DNA of 64,000 nucleotides from Trichobilharzia regenti (taxonomy: Eukaryota > Platyhelminthes > Trematoda > Strigeidida > Schistosomatidae), in the NCBI GenBank assembly GCA_944472135.2, contig OX235262.1, forward strand, positions 71,362,887-71,426,886. Reading direction: 5' to 3'. The notes beneath the pieces were generated by a model. That model ran no database searches and was not told where the DNA came from. It saw nothing but the letters and a program-made list of their open reading frames with translations. Positions 33,009 to 43,270 of this stretch are shown here, piece after piece. Both the position numbers and the translations under genes were made by a program. Numbering within the stretch: position 1 is the stretch's first letter; every line of letters begins with the position of its first letter.

Positions 33009-33560
33009 AGCTTTGAAATAATGGAGAAGATTTGTAGTTGAGGTGAATGTTTTTGATGTGAGTACATTCCTTGAGCTGAGAAGTTTGATTATAAATCATT
33101 CACTGTCTCACTAGACAGCATGTTTCACGCATACCTCCATGTGAAGTGAGGATTTTGGAATTTTCTATGAATAATATGATTGTTTTTTAAGATGGCTGGT
33201 TATTTATAGATGTTTTCTCATAATTGTCTTAATATGGATCAGTGTCGGTCACTTCTTTGACCTAATGTTTGATCCTTTCGCCATAAGACTTGTTTCTTAT
33301 TGACAGATAAATATGATCTGTATCAACATGTTTCTTGAATGATGATCAATCTGAACATCAGGCTTCTAGAAGTCAGTTCTGTACAACATTTAGTATTTCC
33401 TCTGCTTAGAATCTCCACACTTTCCCCGTAGTATGAAGGAAAACATGCGGTATCTTCTGATGACTAGTTTATGTTTTTTTGGATGGGAAATAGCTGGGGA
33501 CATCCAGTTTGGCCAACATAGCGTTCTTCACATTTGATCTTATCTTCCATTACTGTTGAA
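33009..33560 (-). pseudogene. PLE-B fragment
   Basis: Starts with the inverted PLE-B 3' end (AGAAGATTTGTAGTTGAGG). Near 33500-33545 the minus strand still reads KCEERYVGQTG, equivalent to NCEKHYIGQSG at 22.3 kb. Frames are broken. Confidence 0.65.
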
Positions 33561-33599
33561 TAGTTTGGTCTGAGCAGTGATCAGTAAAGGGACTGTGTA

Positions 33600-34075
33600 T
33601 GATTGGGTGACATTCCTATTTACAATAGATAGAGTTTAGATGTGACAGAAATTCAGAACTTCAAGTCACCATACTCTATATAGCACACGAAGGTAAAGAA
33701 AAGAAAGTAAAAATGAGATTCATAAGAACTGTAGTGCTCAAAAATGTACGGGAGAAATACGGAGAAATTAATGGATCTAGGATATTACAAAGATTGAGTA
33801 CATCTGTGCCACTGAGAAGGATTTTGAACTGTATCACCAACAATCTCAAGCCATTGATTCTTGGCATCCTGAGTACTGCAACCAGGCAGTCTGCATACTC
33901 TGGGTGACTCAAACCAAGAGTAAAAGACTTCATGGACTGATGCCATGTTTTTGTTCGACCACTGCTAACTCCTTTTGGACACAGCCCTATGCCAGCTAAC
34001 ATTATTTCAAGAGGAAGGCGATGGTTTAGCATACGTAACACATGCCACAGTCGTCTCAATCGATGACTCTAACAA
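33600..34075 (-). mobile_element. LINE 3' end of a second family (RTE-like)
   Basis: Minus frame 34059-33676 starts RRLWHVLRMLNHRLP and continues with a region equivalent to NQWLETIGDMAQNRSQW at 55.2 kb, in a shifted frame. This is the C-terminal tail of a LINE distinct from the WIGH-tail RTE copies. The 3' UTR blocks (GTGCTATATAGAGTATGGTG) match 55400-55470. Confidence 0.65.
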
Positions 34076-34270
34076 AGGTTGATCCAAGTATTTTTAATCT
34101 GAGAAATGAGTGCACCAACTATTCAACAAATTAGCTGGAATTAAGCAGATCATGAATTCTAACACCTTTTATCTCCAAAAAGTCAAATCTGTTGGTTCTA
34201 ATCAGTACAAGAAACAGAAGTGCAATAGCATCATTCATTCAATTGGCTCTACAGCTGATTGCCAATTAAG

Positions 34271-34600
34271 ATGAGTGTTAAATCAAAATGGGCAGTTTTA
34301 CTGACATCTAAATTAAAAGGTTTTAAGTTAAGACAGCATTCAAAAGTAGAACGTGATCCATTGTCTGAAATACCATTCAATTCAAGTGATTTTATATACC
34401 CTATTAATAACCCTTTGAGTATTTTTCTTTTCTGTCATCGTTTGTCTGAAGTTTTGAAGCAATTTTTTCTCATGACAACGTTTCAAACGCTATTTCACTT
34501 AGTATGTAAAGAATTTGCAAATACTATCGTATGTTTTGATGTAAGCAGTATTGTTAATTGGAAACTGGTCGCTTTCAAGGTAGGTAACATTGATTCATAA
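34271..34600 (+). CDS. Unrecognised open frame, possible host exon
   Basis: ATG at 34271 opens a frame of 109 codons: basic N-terminus (MSVKSKWAVLLTSKLKGFKL), a mixed middle (FNSSDFIYPINNPLSIFLF) and a hydrophobic-rich end. A good splice donor (AAG|GTAGGT) lies near 34576-34584, before the stop. The frame does not match any repeat in the window. No domain recognised; it might be a first coding exon or chance. Confidence 0.25.
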   Translation: MSVKSKWAVLLTSKLKGFKLRQHSKVERDPLSEIPFNSSDFIYPINNPLSIFLFCHRLSEVLKQFFLMTTFQTLFHLVCKEFANTIVCFDVSSIVNWKLVAFKVGNIDS

Positions 34601-34607
34601 GCTGTTA

Positions 34608-35120
34608 CTCTGAAATCGGTGCAGGAATGCATTTCACTCACCATGAGGAACTAGGTTCGAATTATCAATACTAATGTCAGGTTAGTCAGTGCTTCTAAAT
34701 GACTCGGAGACTTGGCGCGTCATGACAAGCATTTCAAAACAAGATGCAGGCTTTCCTAAATAACTATCTTAGCTGAATCGATACTGAAAGTTTGACTATC
34801 AGTCAGAACGGATAAGTAACGCGGGACTTTACAATGCAGTACAAAGCACTTGCTTCCTGCCCAACAAATATGCAGAAAAACAAATTAAGATGGATTGGAA
34901 ATACTCTAAGAAGGTCGTTGATTGGCATCACATACCAAGAAGACACTCGAGTGGAACCCGATTGGGAAGCGACGAGCTGGGCATTCAAAGGTGATGTGGA
35001 GGAATTGAGAATTTGCACGGCAATCTCGGAGTCAGATGAAAAGTGTGCAAAGAGCTGTGGGAAACCGTAATGTGCCTCTGAATTACTGTGTTCAATTCGG
35101 AACCATATCGAACAATAATA
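34608..35120 (+). mobile_element. RTE 3' part
   Basis: Blocks for the thumb and tail: KLRWIGNTLRRSLIGIT, VEPDWEATSWAFKGDVEEL, and a 3' end near CGAACAATAATATAAC. Degenerate upstream of 34800. Confidence 0.75.
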
Positions 35121-35412
35121 TAACATGAATGGACTTCAGATGAATAACCAACACAAATCAGATGTTAGGTAGATGTGACTACTTAATATGAAATTGTTCA
35201 TAGACGACTGCATGATTCCATGTAAGGTACATCCAAAGACTATTAGATCTCGTTGTGAATACATTACTATTCAGGTGATACAATGAAATCAAATGACTGG
35301 TTCAGTGATCTCTTCTCTGATGAGATATACTATGACATCGTACAGGTATATTCATACACTGATATATCAAGTGAAAATTCCTTTCTCATAATTAGTTAAC
35401 TTTTATTTCCAA

Positions 35413-35570
35413 GGGTGACTTGGAGGAGGTCATGCGAGGAGGAGATGAAAGCATGTGGACAGACCTGGAGCAGGGTGAAAAAGTTGTCAGAAAACCGAAG
35501 GCAATGGAGGTGCGCAGCTGAAGCCCTATGTTCCTCTAGGAACTAAAGGATACATTAATAATAATAATAT
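35413..35570 (+). mobile_element. RTE 3' end
   Basis: Last 150 bases of the RTE (GGTGACTTGGAGGAGGTCAT ... TGTTCCTCTAGGAACTAAAG) with an AATAATAAT tail. Confidence 0.8.
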
Positions 35571-35928
35571 TTCCTTGTCTGAAGATCCTACTGAGAAGTT
35601 ATCATGTGTAATCACCAAGTGTAAGTGTTTAAACTATAAATTGCACTGTTACCATACAACCTGTGAAACGAAGTCATAAAATGTAAGGCACTGCATTTCT
35701 AATTCATTACCGAGTAATAATGGTAGTAATAATGATTTATTCATTTGGAGAGATAACTACCCTTAGTTCAATCACTAACTATTCTAAAATTAAAGTTTCA
35801 AAGCAAGCATAAAAAAATACACGTTCCCCACTGTTTAACGTTTGTCTGTATTGTCATGTCAATTTTAAATAAATATTAGTTTAGAGAAGCAGAAAAATAA
35901 TTATTTCTAATTTAATTAACTAATAAAT
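35571..35928. other. Unassigned AT-rich stretch
   Basis: Nothing recognised. Confidence 0.35.
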
Positions 35929-36190
35929 TTCAGGATTTCATTATGAACTGATTTCCATTAGAAAACAGTTGGAAAGCCTGAGAGTACTTGATAGCCAGCT
36001 GTTTCGTTCTAGTTAGACACTCTTCAGCAGCACGCATCCACCGAGGTTCGAACCCATGACCCATTGGTTACAAGGCAAGTTCTTAGACCATTAAGCCACT
36101 AACACCCGATTCAGTGGTTCATGAATTCTAATCGGACCAACGAATCGACTGCCAATGGCTTAATGGTCTAATAGCTCGCCTCGTAACTAT
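35929..36190. mobile_element. SINE-A head-to-head pair, right arm truncated
   Basis: The minus arm (35929-36130) keeps CTGAAGA and GAAA but has a changed stem II and stem III. The plus arm stops at 36190 within the tRNA-like part (GCTCGCCTCGTAAC). Confidence 0.7.
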
Positions 36191-36264
36191 ACATATATAG
36201 TTCCCTTGTATTCCTAGTAGAAAATGCCGTTAAACCTTATGCTTTAAAGTCTCACTAATAGTGA

Positions 36265-36420
36265 TGTAAGTTTTTAACGCATTTTCAGGGATCGAATTTC
36301 ATCCTCTTCTGGCCTAAATACAAACTAGATGAGGCTTACGACTGAGTGGGCTGGGAATCGAACCGTGATTACATGCATTGTTTAACGAATATTCTACCAC
36401 CGAATCCCTGAAGCACTAGT
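36265..36420 (-). mobile_element. SINE-B, diverged
   Basis: On the minus strand, tRNA-like head with B-box-like GGTTCGATTCCC near 36355 and part of the body. A 35-base RTE 3'-end piece lies just before it (36200-36235). Confidence 0.5.
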
Positions 36421-36894
36421 TAATTTTCTTTAAAAAAGCCATTTTATTGTGTGACCGTTCATATTTAGTCATGCAAACAGGGTTAATGAAAAATCCTGGG
36501 CTTAAAATGAGCTTCGTGCCAGTAATTCAAACAGCTTGCTGTCTTGAATCCTATAGAGACGAAATGAGTGGTCTGCAAATTTAGGACTATCCTAGGCAGC
36601 GTGATCACAGATGAATTTCTGTGATGCTGTCAACCTTTTATTCATGGAAACTTAAAACGAGGGTGAGTTTGTAATGCACTCATACTATTTTAACATGGGT
36701 CTATTAAAATCTGCTTAATTACTTATGAAGTTAAATTGCTGACTATTGTCTAGCATTATATCACATCATATATAAGACAGTAATTTAGCTGAGAAAAGAA
36801 CTGAGACAATACAGAGACAACTCAAGCCCATAAGTATTATCCAGTAATTTATGAATATTACTCACATGGCTTCTTTGTGGAACATGGGGATTCA
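36421..36894. other. Unassigned
   Basis: Nothing recognised. Confidence 0.3.
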
Positions 36895-37205
36895 GTGGGA
36901 CGTTGCGATTTCACGGTACTCTCTGCGGTTGCATTTAGTTGGTTCCACGATTAATCACAGACTCCCACTCCTCCCACCCGTCATATGATATCCTAAATGT
37001 CAACTTCCGACTGAAGTCCAACATGTGACTCAATCGCCATTCGGCTTCTATTCGCCAGTTTGTCAAGTGATGCCACTCAGCGGTTTCCTCAGTGTGTGTC
37101 CAGTCCATTTCCATACCCTTCAGCATATTTGTTAGGTGATAGATTCATCATTGCTGCCTAGATGAATGAAAGAGGTTACTTCTTTTATATTTCTGCTGCC
37201 TATGA
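36895..37205 (-). mobile_element. RTE fragment with internal deletion
   Basis: Minus strand reads KEVTSFIHLGSN (near 37195-37155) joined to MEMDWTHTEETAEWH, the WIGH tail region, down to about 36900. Confidence 0.65.
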
Positions 37206-38251
37206 CAGAAGGAATGAGATATGATACTAGGATTTCCTACTGTGATCAACCTAGAACACATAGTTCATTCAAAGCTTTCATTTTTTTCTATACTACACAA
37301 ATACTGTATATCGCACTAGTATTTTGTCAATATCTAATATCTTCCTGATATTTTTTAAATTATTTCAAAAATACTTTCTTCTTTCCACAGATAAGTAAAA
37401 CTTTCATCTGAAATTTTTAACTATTTGAATTTCATATTTTTTTACTTCTGAATTTTAATTTCCTGAGCTTCATTTTTTTCATTTATATGAACTGAGATGT
37501 TTCGGAATTACATAGAAGGAACTAATGATAGGTGGAATTCAACAAACTATGTCTTAATGAGAGTTAACTGTTATTTGAGTCATGTTTTTGGGGAGTTAAT
37601 GTATGTCACCAGCTGATGAAGCTAGACGAATACAATTGCGTTTCTTTGATGACAGGTAGTAGTAGTAGTAGATGCATTTCATCTTATTTGGGATTCATCA
37701 GTTGAATATGCTTACCAAATAAAAATGAATTATTATCTGACTGATAAGAGTAGCTGAGAAGTTGGGCACATTTATCTGCAGTACTCTCGAACAAGCCAGT
37801 GTTACCTAAGTAGTGAATGACCAATTCTACCCCCTCTGAAGATCAGTACATCCCTGAAGATTTTGATCGGTTCATTTCCCACCAATAGGCTTAAGTAGTT
37901 CATCAGAACTGAATCAAAATGATGCAGGTATCTATCCTAAACTTTTCTGAATGTATATTATTGACAAGCTTGGTATTAAATAGACCAAAACGCCATTCAA
38001 TACAGACTGGCATCCGTAGTCCCACAACTACTTATATCCATTTGCCCTATGTATATATGGTTTGACTTTCTTATTCGTAATCTTGACTGAACTCATAATA
38101 TTGGTCAAACTATTTATGACATCAGTGATAATGACTATAAGCTTCATTGCAATAAGAAATTTAATCCATCAGAATTCATCAGAATTCAAACATAAAATAT
38201 TTTATAGCAGTTTTATCTGCAAACGTGTAACGAAAGCATTTGAGAAACGAC
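37206..38251. other. Mostly unassigned; holds one Smalpha remnant
   Basis: AT-rich. The plus frame at 38062-38295 (77 codons) is hydrophobic, without a recognised domain, and runs into the next SINE-A. The Smalpha remnant is listed separately. Confidence 0.3.
37656..37720 (-). ncRNA. Smalpha-type hammerhead ribozyme ending at its cleavage site
   Basis: Minus strand: CTGATGA at 37701-37695, stem II ATC/GAT, GAAA at 37680-37677, then TGCATC ending at 37671. Where stem I 3' and the next monomer should follow there is instead a TAC repeat (37670-37656). The core bases are intact. Confidence 0.7.
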
Positions 38252-38750
38252 TTGTAAGGATTAGTTTTGTTTTTACGAGCTTGGAAACGGATTGATATCA
38301 GTTAGAGAACCATTGAAAACTAGGGAGTACTGGACAGATGTTACATCCTTGTTTTGGGAATCATCGGCAGTACGCACCCACAGCCAAGGTTCGAACCCAG
38401 GATCTTCCGGTTACAAGGCAAAGTCGTTTACCAATAATCTGATGCTCGCTAGTGACTTGCTACAGGCTAGAGTTTCCTGTAGTTCTAGTGAGTAGTCGTG
38501 ATCAGTGAGGGTCATCCAGTCGGACGTGGGGATGGATGTCCCACTGATGACACTGGTTGGTAGTCGCGCTAAATCCCGGTGACTGCATTGTATACGAGCT
38601 TGCCTTGTAACCGGAAGGTCCTGGGCCCGAAACGTGTTGGTGGATGCGTACTGCCGACGGTTCCCAAATCAGGATGAAACATCTGTCCAGTACACCAGTC
38701 CTGATTTTCAATGGTTCTCTAACTGATATCAATCCGTAGCCAAACTCCTG
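38252..38750. mobile_element. SINE-A head-to-head pair
   Basis: The minus arm (38252-38440) starts with the full inverted tail (TTGTAAGGATTAGTTTTG). The plus arm (38441-38750) has the full 5' head. Both are the TTCC/GGAT subfamily with cores CCGATGA and CCGACGG, and both share CATCTGTCC where most copies have CAGCTGTCC, so one template is likely. Confidence 0.8.
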
Positions 38751-39357
38751 AAGTCATTCGCGTAATTCGTGGTTGTAATTATTGAATGAATTTAAAGTGT
38801 GATGCTAAACACTGCTGAGTGATTATTGTGAGTAGCTGGGTACCACTCATACCAACTATTAATGCCTGCTAGCCATACCAATGTGATCTTAACGGCGCGT
38901 GGCAGTTTCGCAATTTTTTGGGCTGACCTTATCAGACGTGTAGCCAGTTTAACTGAGTTAAGGAAACGACAGGATTCTGTAAAGTTGCTCGGCGAAACTG
39001 GTAATATACTGCATCAGATTCTCAAAATGCAACGTGCACAGTTCCAAGTAAAACTGCACCACAATTTCCCTGATTTCTCCATTCCTATTTATATTATCAA
39101 TCAGTTCACAGACTGCAATCTGAATAATTCCAGTTTCTAAAGGGAACTGCGCAAGTCTCTAATTACGAATTAATTTGTAAACTGCGAATTTAATTTAATG
39201 TAAAGGAATACAAATACATTGGCAGGATAAAACGAAACTGCTCAAACATACAAGTTCTAAGTGACAAATTGATCAATTTAGGAACTAGCATACATAAATA
39301 TGATGTGGTACGAAAGAACAACACATCAACAAACATCATATAAAGACATTTATTTAT
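38751..39357. other. Unassigned; one short frame
   Basis: Bases 38815-38885 weakly resemble the start of repeat X. The frame at 38862-39140 (92 codons, DLIRRVASLTELRKRQDS) is not recognised. Confidence 0.25.
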
Positions 39358-39555
39358 CAAGTGTTGGTTTGCAGGGATTTGATTGGTTACAGAATTGATC
39401 ACAGGATAACATCATTTAGAGAACTACTGCAAAACCTGGGAGAATTAAGTGTGTACTGATGAAGAGTACTAAACTATTGAGAAACAGCTGTCCAGTACTC
39501 CGTGAAAGTTTTTCAATGGTTCTCTAACTGGTGTCAGCTCATGATCAATCCCGTA
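39358..39555. mobile_element. SINE-A foldback interrupted by the RTE
   Basis: Minus tail piece 39358-39452, then plus ribozyme and 3' region 39453-39555 (CTGTCCAGTACTCC, GGTTCTCTAACTGG). The plus copy is split by RTE-8 and resumes at 43194. Confidence 0.75.
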
Positions 39556-39914
39556 TTATTATTTTTATTATTATCGCTCCCTTGGGTTCCTAGTGGAACA
39601 CAGGGCTTCAACTGCACGTCTCCACTTGCTTCTGTCTTCCTTCTGCTTTACTTTTCACCTGCATCCATCTAAGTTCATACTCTTCCAACTCCTCTTCACA
39701 CGATCTCCTCCATGTCACCCTTGCACCGACGACCCACTCGCCGCTTCCCTTTCGCGTTCCAATCGAGGGCTTGACGCGCGATGTCACCCAGCGGCCTCCT
39801 CAGCCACGAGTGTCCGGTCCATCTTTACTTTCTCCTGCATATTTGTTGGGCGATTAGTTCTTGCTTTGTTTATTCCTATAATTCCTTGTTGATGATTCTC
39901 TCCGGCCCAGCCAT

Positions 39915-40355
39915 CTAATCTTCAGTATAGATCCAGCGAAGACAGCTGTTGGTTGATAAAGGTCTGCAACAGGCTGTTGGAAATAGTCTTTGTGACCCAC
40001 CCGCCCCCCAAGTTTCTGATCCGTAAAGAAGAGCTGACTGACTTGACGTTTGTATTGAAAATCCTACCGAATTTTGATGTTGATGCTGGCTGAGTGACGA
40101 AGATTTCCAGATTGGTTTCAGTTGGTTGATGAATGTGTTTCTCGCCTGTTTTCCGATTCTCGCTCGATTTGACATCCTCGACCGTTCCACCTGCCTGTTG
40201 TTGAGACAATGCTCCCCAGATAAGTGAATGAATGAAGTAACCTCTTTCAAATCCCTCCTGTTGATGGTGATTGACGCTGGATATTGCTGCTGTCGTTGTC
40301 GTTGTTGTTGTTGTTGGTTGGTTATTTTCATAACCTCCGTCTTGTCTATGTTCAC
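39915..40355 (-). pseudogene. RTE reverse transcriptase thumb and linker
   Basis: Minus frame of 146 codons: MNIDKTEVMKITN, a poly-Q/R stretch (QQQQQRQRQQQ), KEVTSFIHL, and LLYGSETWGAGGSQR. This is the authentic frame, judged by LLYGSETW. Upstream (40470-40430) the catalytic site reads DFAR then out of frame DD. Confidence 0.8.
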
Positions 40356-41160
40356 TTGGAGTCATGTCTTTGCTGCTTCTTCGACCAGTTTGTCGGTTTT
40401 CGCTTGTAAGTCTTTGATTTTGTATGACATCAAACATAAATCATCGACGCGCGAAATCCAAATCTTCTAGGTTCTTTGTGTCGGTCGGTCCAGGATATCC
40501 CTGCCTTCTCGTTTCCCACTGTCTGACGCATAATCCAGTCAGTCCACCACAATTAGGAATATCATTGGTGATAATAGGCAGGCAGCCTTGTCTGACTCCT
40601 GTGTTTACTCCAAACGCCTCGCTGAGTTTTCCGTTGTGGATGACTTGACATGTCCATTGTCGTACAGCTGTTGAATAAGGTTGATGAATATTGTGGGCGC
40701 TGTACGCCGTAGTACTCGAGTAGTTTTTGAATTACTTCGCGGTCAACGCTGACTATCGAAAGCCTTCTCAAAGTCTATAAAGTTGTGGCAGAGGTTGGAT
40801 CGCCATTTCATGCTTTGTTCTGTGATGATGATGCATAGATTTGTAATTTGGTCAGTACATGATTTGCCTGACTTTCCTGAATCCAGCCAGCTTGTTCTGG
40901 TCGGAGTTCTGTCTCCAGTACGTCCTTTAATCTCTCCAGGATGATGTGACTCAGGATTTTACTTGGCGTCGATAGGAGCCTGATTCCTCTCCAGTCAGTT
41001 CTTGCAGAGTGAGGCGTAAGTAGCCCTTCTTTGGTAGTTTCACGAGGTAACCTTTCCTCCAGTCAGTAGGCACCTTCCTCTCCTTCCAAACCTTTTGCAA
41101 TAATGAATGGAGTCAGCATGTCTGTTGTAGTCTCTGGGTCCGCTTTCAGTGCTTCAGTAG

Positions 41161-41333
41161 ACGTGACTAGTGACATGAACAGTACTAATATAATTCTATA
41201 TCGTTAGCTTTGTTGATGATCATGTTGTGATCTCAATAATTTTGGTTTCCAAAGGAATCTGTAGTGAATTGTCGCCTTGAACTATATCATTTGCAAATCG
41301 CAACTTTGACTGCTCATATTGCAATTAAGACCT
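41161..41333 (-). other. Captured flank of the 27-kb locus inside the RTE
   Basis: Inverse of 27115-27289 with only a few differences. That sequence belongs to repeat X, not to the RTE. The left junction uses GTTA, which is common to both partners. Confidence 0.85.
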
Positions 41334-41396
41334 AACCTTTCCTCCAGTCAGTAGGCACCTTTCCCTCCTTCCAGACCTTTTGCAATAATAATGGAG

Positions 41397-42367
41397 TCAG
41401 CATGTCTGCTGTAGTCTCTGGGTCTCTTTCAGTGCTTCAGGGGGTATTCCATCTGGTCCGGCTGTTTTTCCAGCTTTCAGAAGCTTGATTGCATTCAAGA
41501 CTTCAGCTCTCGTTGGAGGATTGGTGTCAACTTGCAGTTGTGTGCGCGCTGTTGTTGGTATTTCTGGACGGGTTGCAGGTGGCGGTCGGTTCAAGAGTCC
41601 TTTGAAGTGATCCGCCCATTGTTTAATCTGTTTTCTTCCTTGGTAATTGGGTTCCCTTGGCTGTCTTTTATAGGTTTCGCTTGTGTTGATCTCTTCCCGG
41701 ATAGAGATTTGGTTATCTGATATAGTGTCCTCAGGTCCCTTTTGCCTGCTGCCTTCTCAGCTTCAGTGGCCAGATTGTCGTAGAATCGTCTTTTGTCCTT
41801 CCTAGCACTCTTCTTCACTTCTTTGTCCAGTGCTGTGTAAGTTGAGCTCAGCGTCTCCTTCTCCTGTCCGTCCTTGCATTGAATCATTTTCTCTTTCACC
41901 ATTCTCCTCTTTTCTATTAATTTCCAAGTGTCCGTTGAGAGCCATTCCTTGTCTTGTCTCTTCTTTCTTCCTAGAACCGTTGAACACGTTTCGTTGAGAA
42001 TCGCCTTCAGAGACTTCCAATGTTCTTCCACGCATGATTCTTCAGTGATGTCGCGTAGTGTTTCCTGCTTTGCTCTGACAGTTGCAGTGAAAGTGTCTTT
42101 TGTGGTTGTGTCCTTCAGTTTCTGAGTGTTGAACTTGCATTGTGGCCTATCCCAGCTATCCTCGAGGCTTTTAGTTTCACCTTGAAAGTCCCTTGTACTA
42201 GATAGTGGTCTGAACCCACATCTGCTCCTCTCCTCGACCTTGTGTCCAGTAGGCTCCGTCTCCACTTTCTTGAAATTGAGATGAAGTCTATTTGGTTTTG
42301 GTGTTTCCATCTGGTGAAATCCATGTCGTCTTGTGTATATCCTTGTGTTTGAACACACTACCGCCAA
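41397..42367 (-). pseudogene. RTE linker and start of reverse transcriptase
   Basis: The frame from 42367 to 41591 is genuine from about 42130 on (KFNTQKLKDTTTKDTF, SLSGKRSTQAKPIKDSQG), then shifts near 41595 to the frame with LLKAGKTAGPDGIPPEALK (41485-41430), the start of the RT domain. The stretch 42324-42115 carries the end of the endonuclease with GSDHYLVQ. Confidence 0.8.
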
Positions 42368-42995
42368 TCACCAAATCATTGAAGGCGCAGAAGTCTGAGA
42401 AGAGTTCACCATTGTCGTTCATTTCGCCGAGGGCCTCACGACCCATGGTGAGTTCTCTTCCTGTGTTGTCTCCTCCCAGCTTCGCATTCATGTCGCCCAT
42501 CAGGATTTTGATATCGCCATTTGGGACGTTGTCCATTATTGCTTGTAGTTGTCTGTAGAACGCCTCCTTCTTCTCTTGTTCTGAGACGTTTGTAGGCGCA
42601 TAGCATTGAATGACTGTAACTTTCCTTCCTTTTGAGTTGAACCTGGCTGTCATTATCCTGGAGGAGATTGGTTCCCACTGCATGAGAGCTTTGGCTGCTG
42701 TTGGTGACATCATGATGGCCACTCCCTCGGTGTGCTCGTGGTTGTCCTCTGGGTGGCCGGAATAGATTACTGTCTCTCCAGTAGGTAGTTGGCACCTTCC
42801 AGTTCCGTTCCATCTGCTTTCGCAGATTCCCAACACTTCTATTCTGTACCTTCTCATTTCAGCGGCTATCTGGGCAGCCTTTCCAGTTTCGTACATTGTA
42901 CGAACATTCCAGGTACCCATCCTTACTTTTGCTTTCATCGAAAGAAGGCACATCGGCTGACTGGCTTCCCGAAGGCTTTCACCAGCCTGCGTCAT
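42288..42995 (-). pseudogene. RTE apurinic-type endonuclease
   Basis: The frame starts ATG at 42995. Motifs in order: MGTWNVRT, LGICESRWNGTG (catalytic Glu), VIQCYAPTN, ILMGDMNAKLGG, then WISPDGN; the GSDH motif with the catalytic His follows after a frameshift near 42290. The enzyme nicks target DNA for target-primed reverse transcription. Otherwise open for 235 codons, the best preserved RTE protein part in the window. Confidence 0.88.
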
Positions 42996-43193
42996 TTCAC
43001 TTCCCCGATTCCAGCGAAAAGTAAGGCTATTGCTTATGTTTTTAGAATTTTTAATATATTTATTCGTTGAAGTTTCTGTAGCGATTTGGTTGTTTTACAG
43101 GGGTGGAGTTGCTAGCACCACGCCCCAACCCTCCATCTTTATCCGGGCCTGGGACTGGCTAGAAAACTAGCAAGCTAGTAATCTGGTGAGGTT

Positions 43194-43206
43194 ATGATCA
43201 ATCCTG

Positions 43207-43269
<63 letters not shown>
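43194..43269 (+). repeat. SINE-A remainder and TA microsatellite
   Basis: A 15-base TSD piece of the SINE, then a TA repeat of about 60 bases up to 43269. Confidence 0.85.

Positions 43270-43270
<1 letters not shown>

Larger units (their letters stand above)
39541..43208 (-). mobile_element. RTE LINE, nearly full length and chimeric, with 15-bp TSD (RTE-8)
   Basis: The element is 39556-43193. ATGATCAATCCCGTA (39541-39555) and ATGATCAATCCTGTA (43194-43208) are a TSD with one mismatch. From the 5' end: UTR (43193-42996), endonuclease, linker, RT fingers up to about 41334, a foreign 173-base block (41333-41161), then a second start of the RT fingers through to the 3' end. The block 41445-41335 is thus repeated at about 41160-41050. 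Several frameshifts make it inactive. Confidence 0.9.

Noticed and set aside
34259..34270. Start of the 34-kb frame at TTG (34259)
   Set aside because: A TGA precedes it directly, and TTG starts are not expected in a eukaryotic gene; ATG at 34271 is preferred.
43210..43269. TA repeat as a replication or recombination signal
   Set aside because: A plain microsatellite; no other evidence for function.
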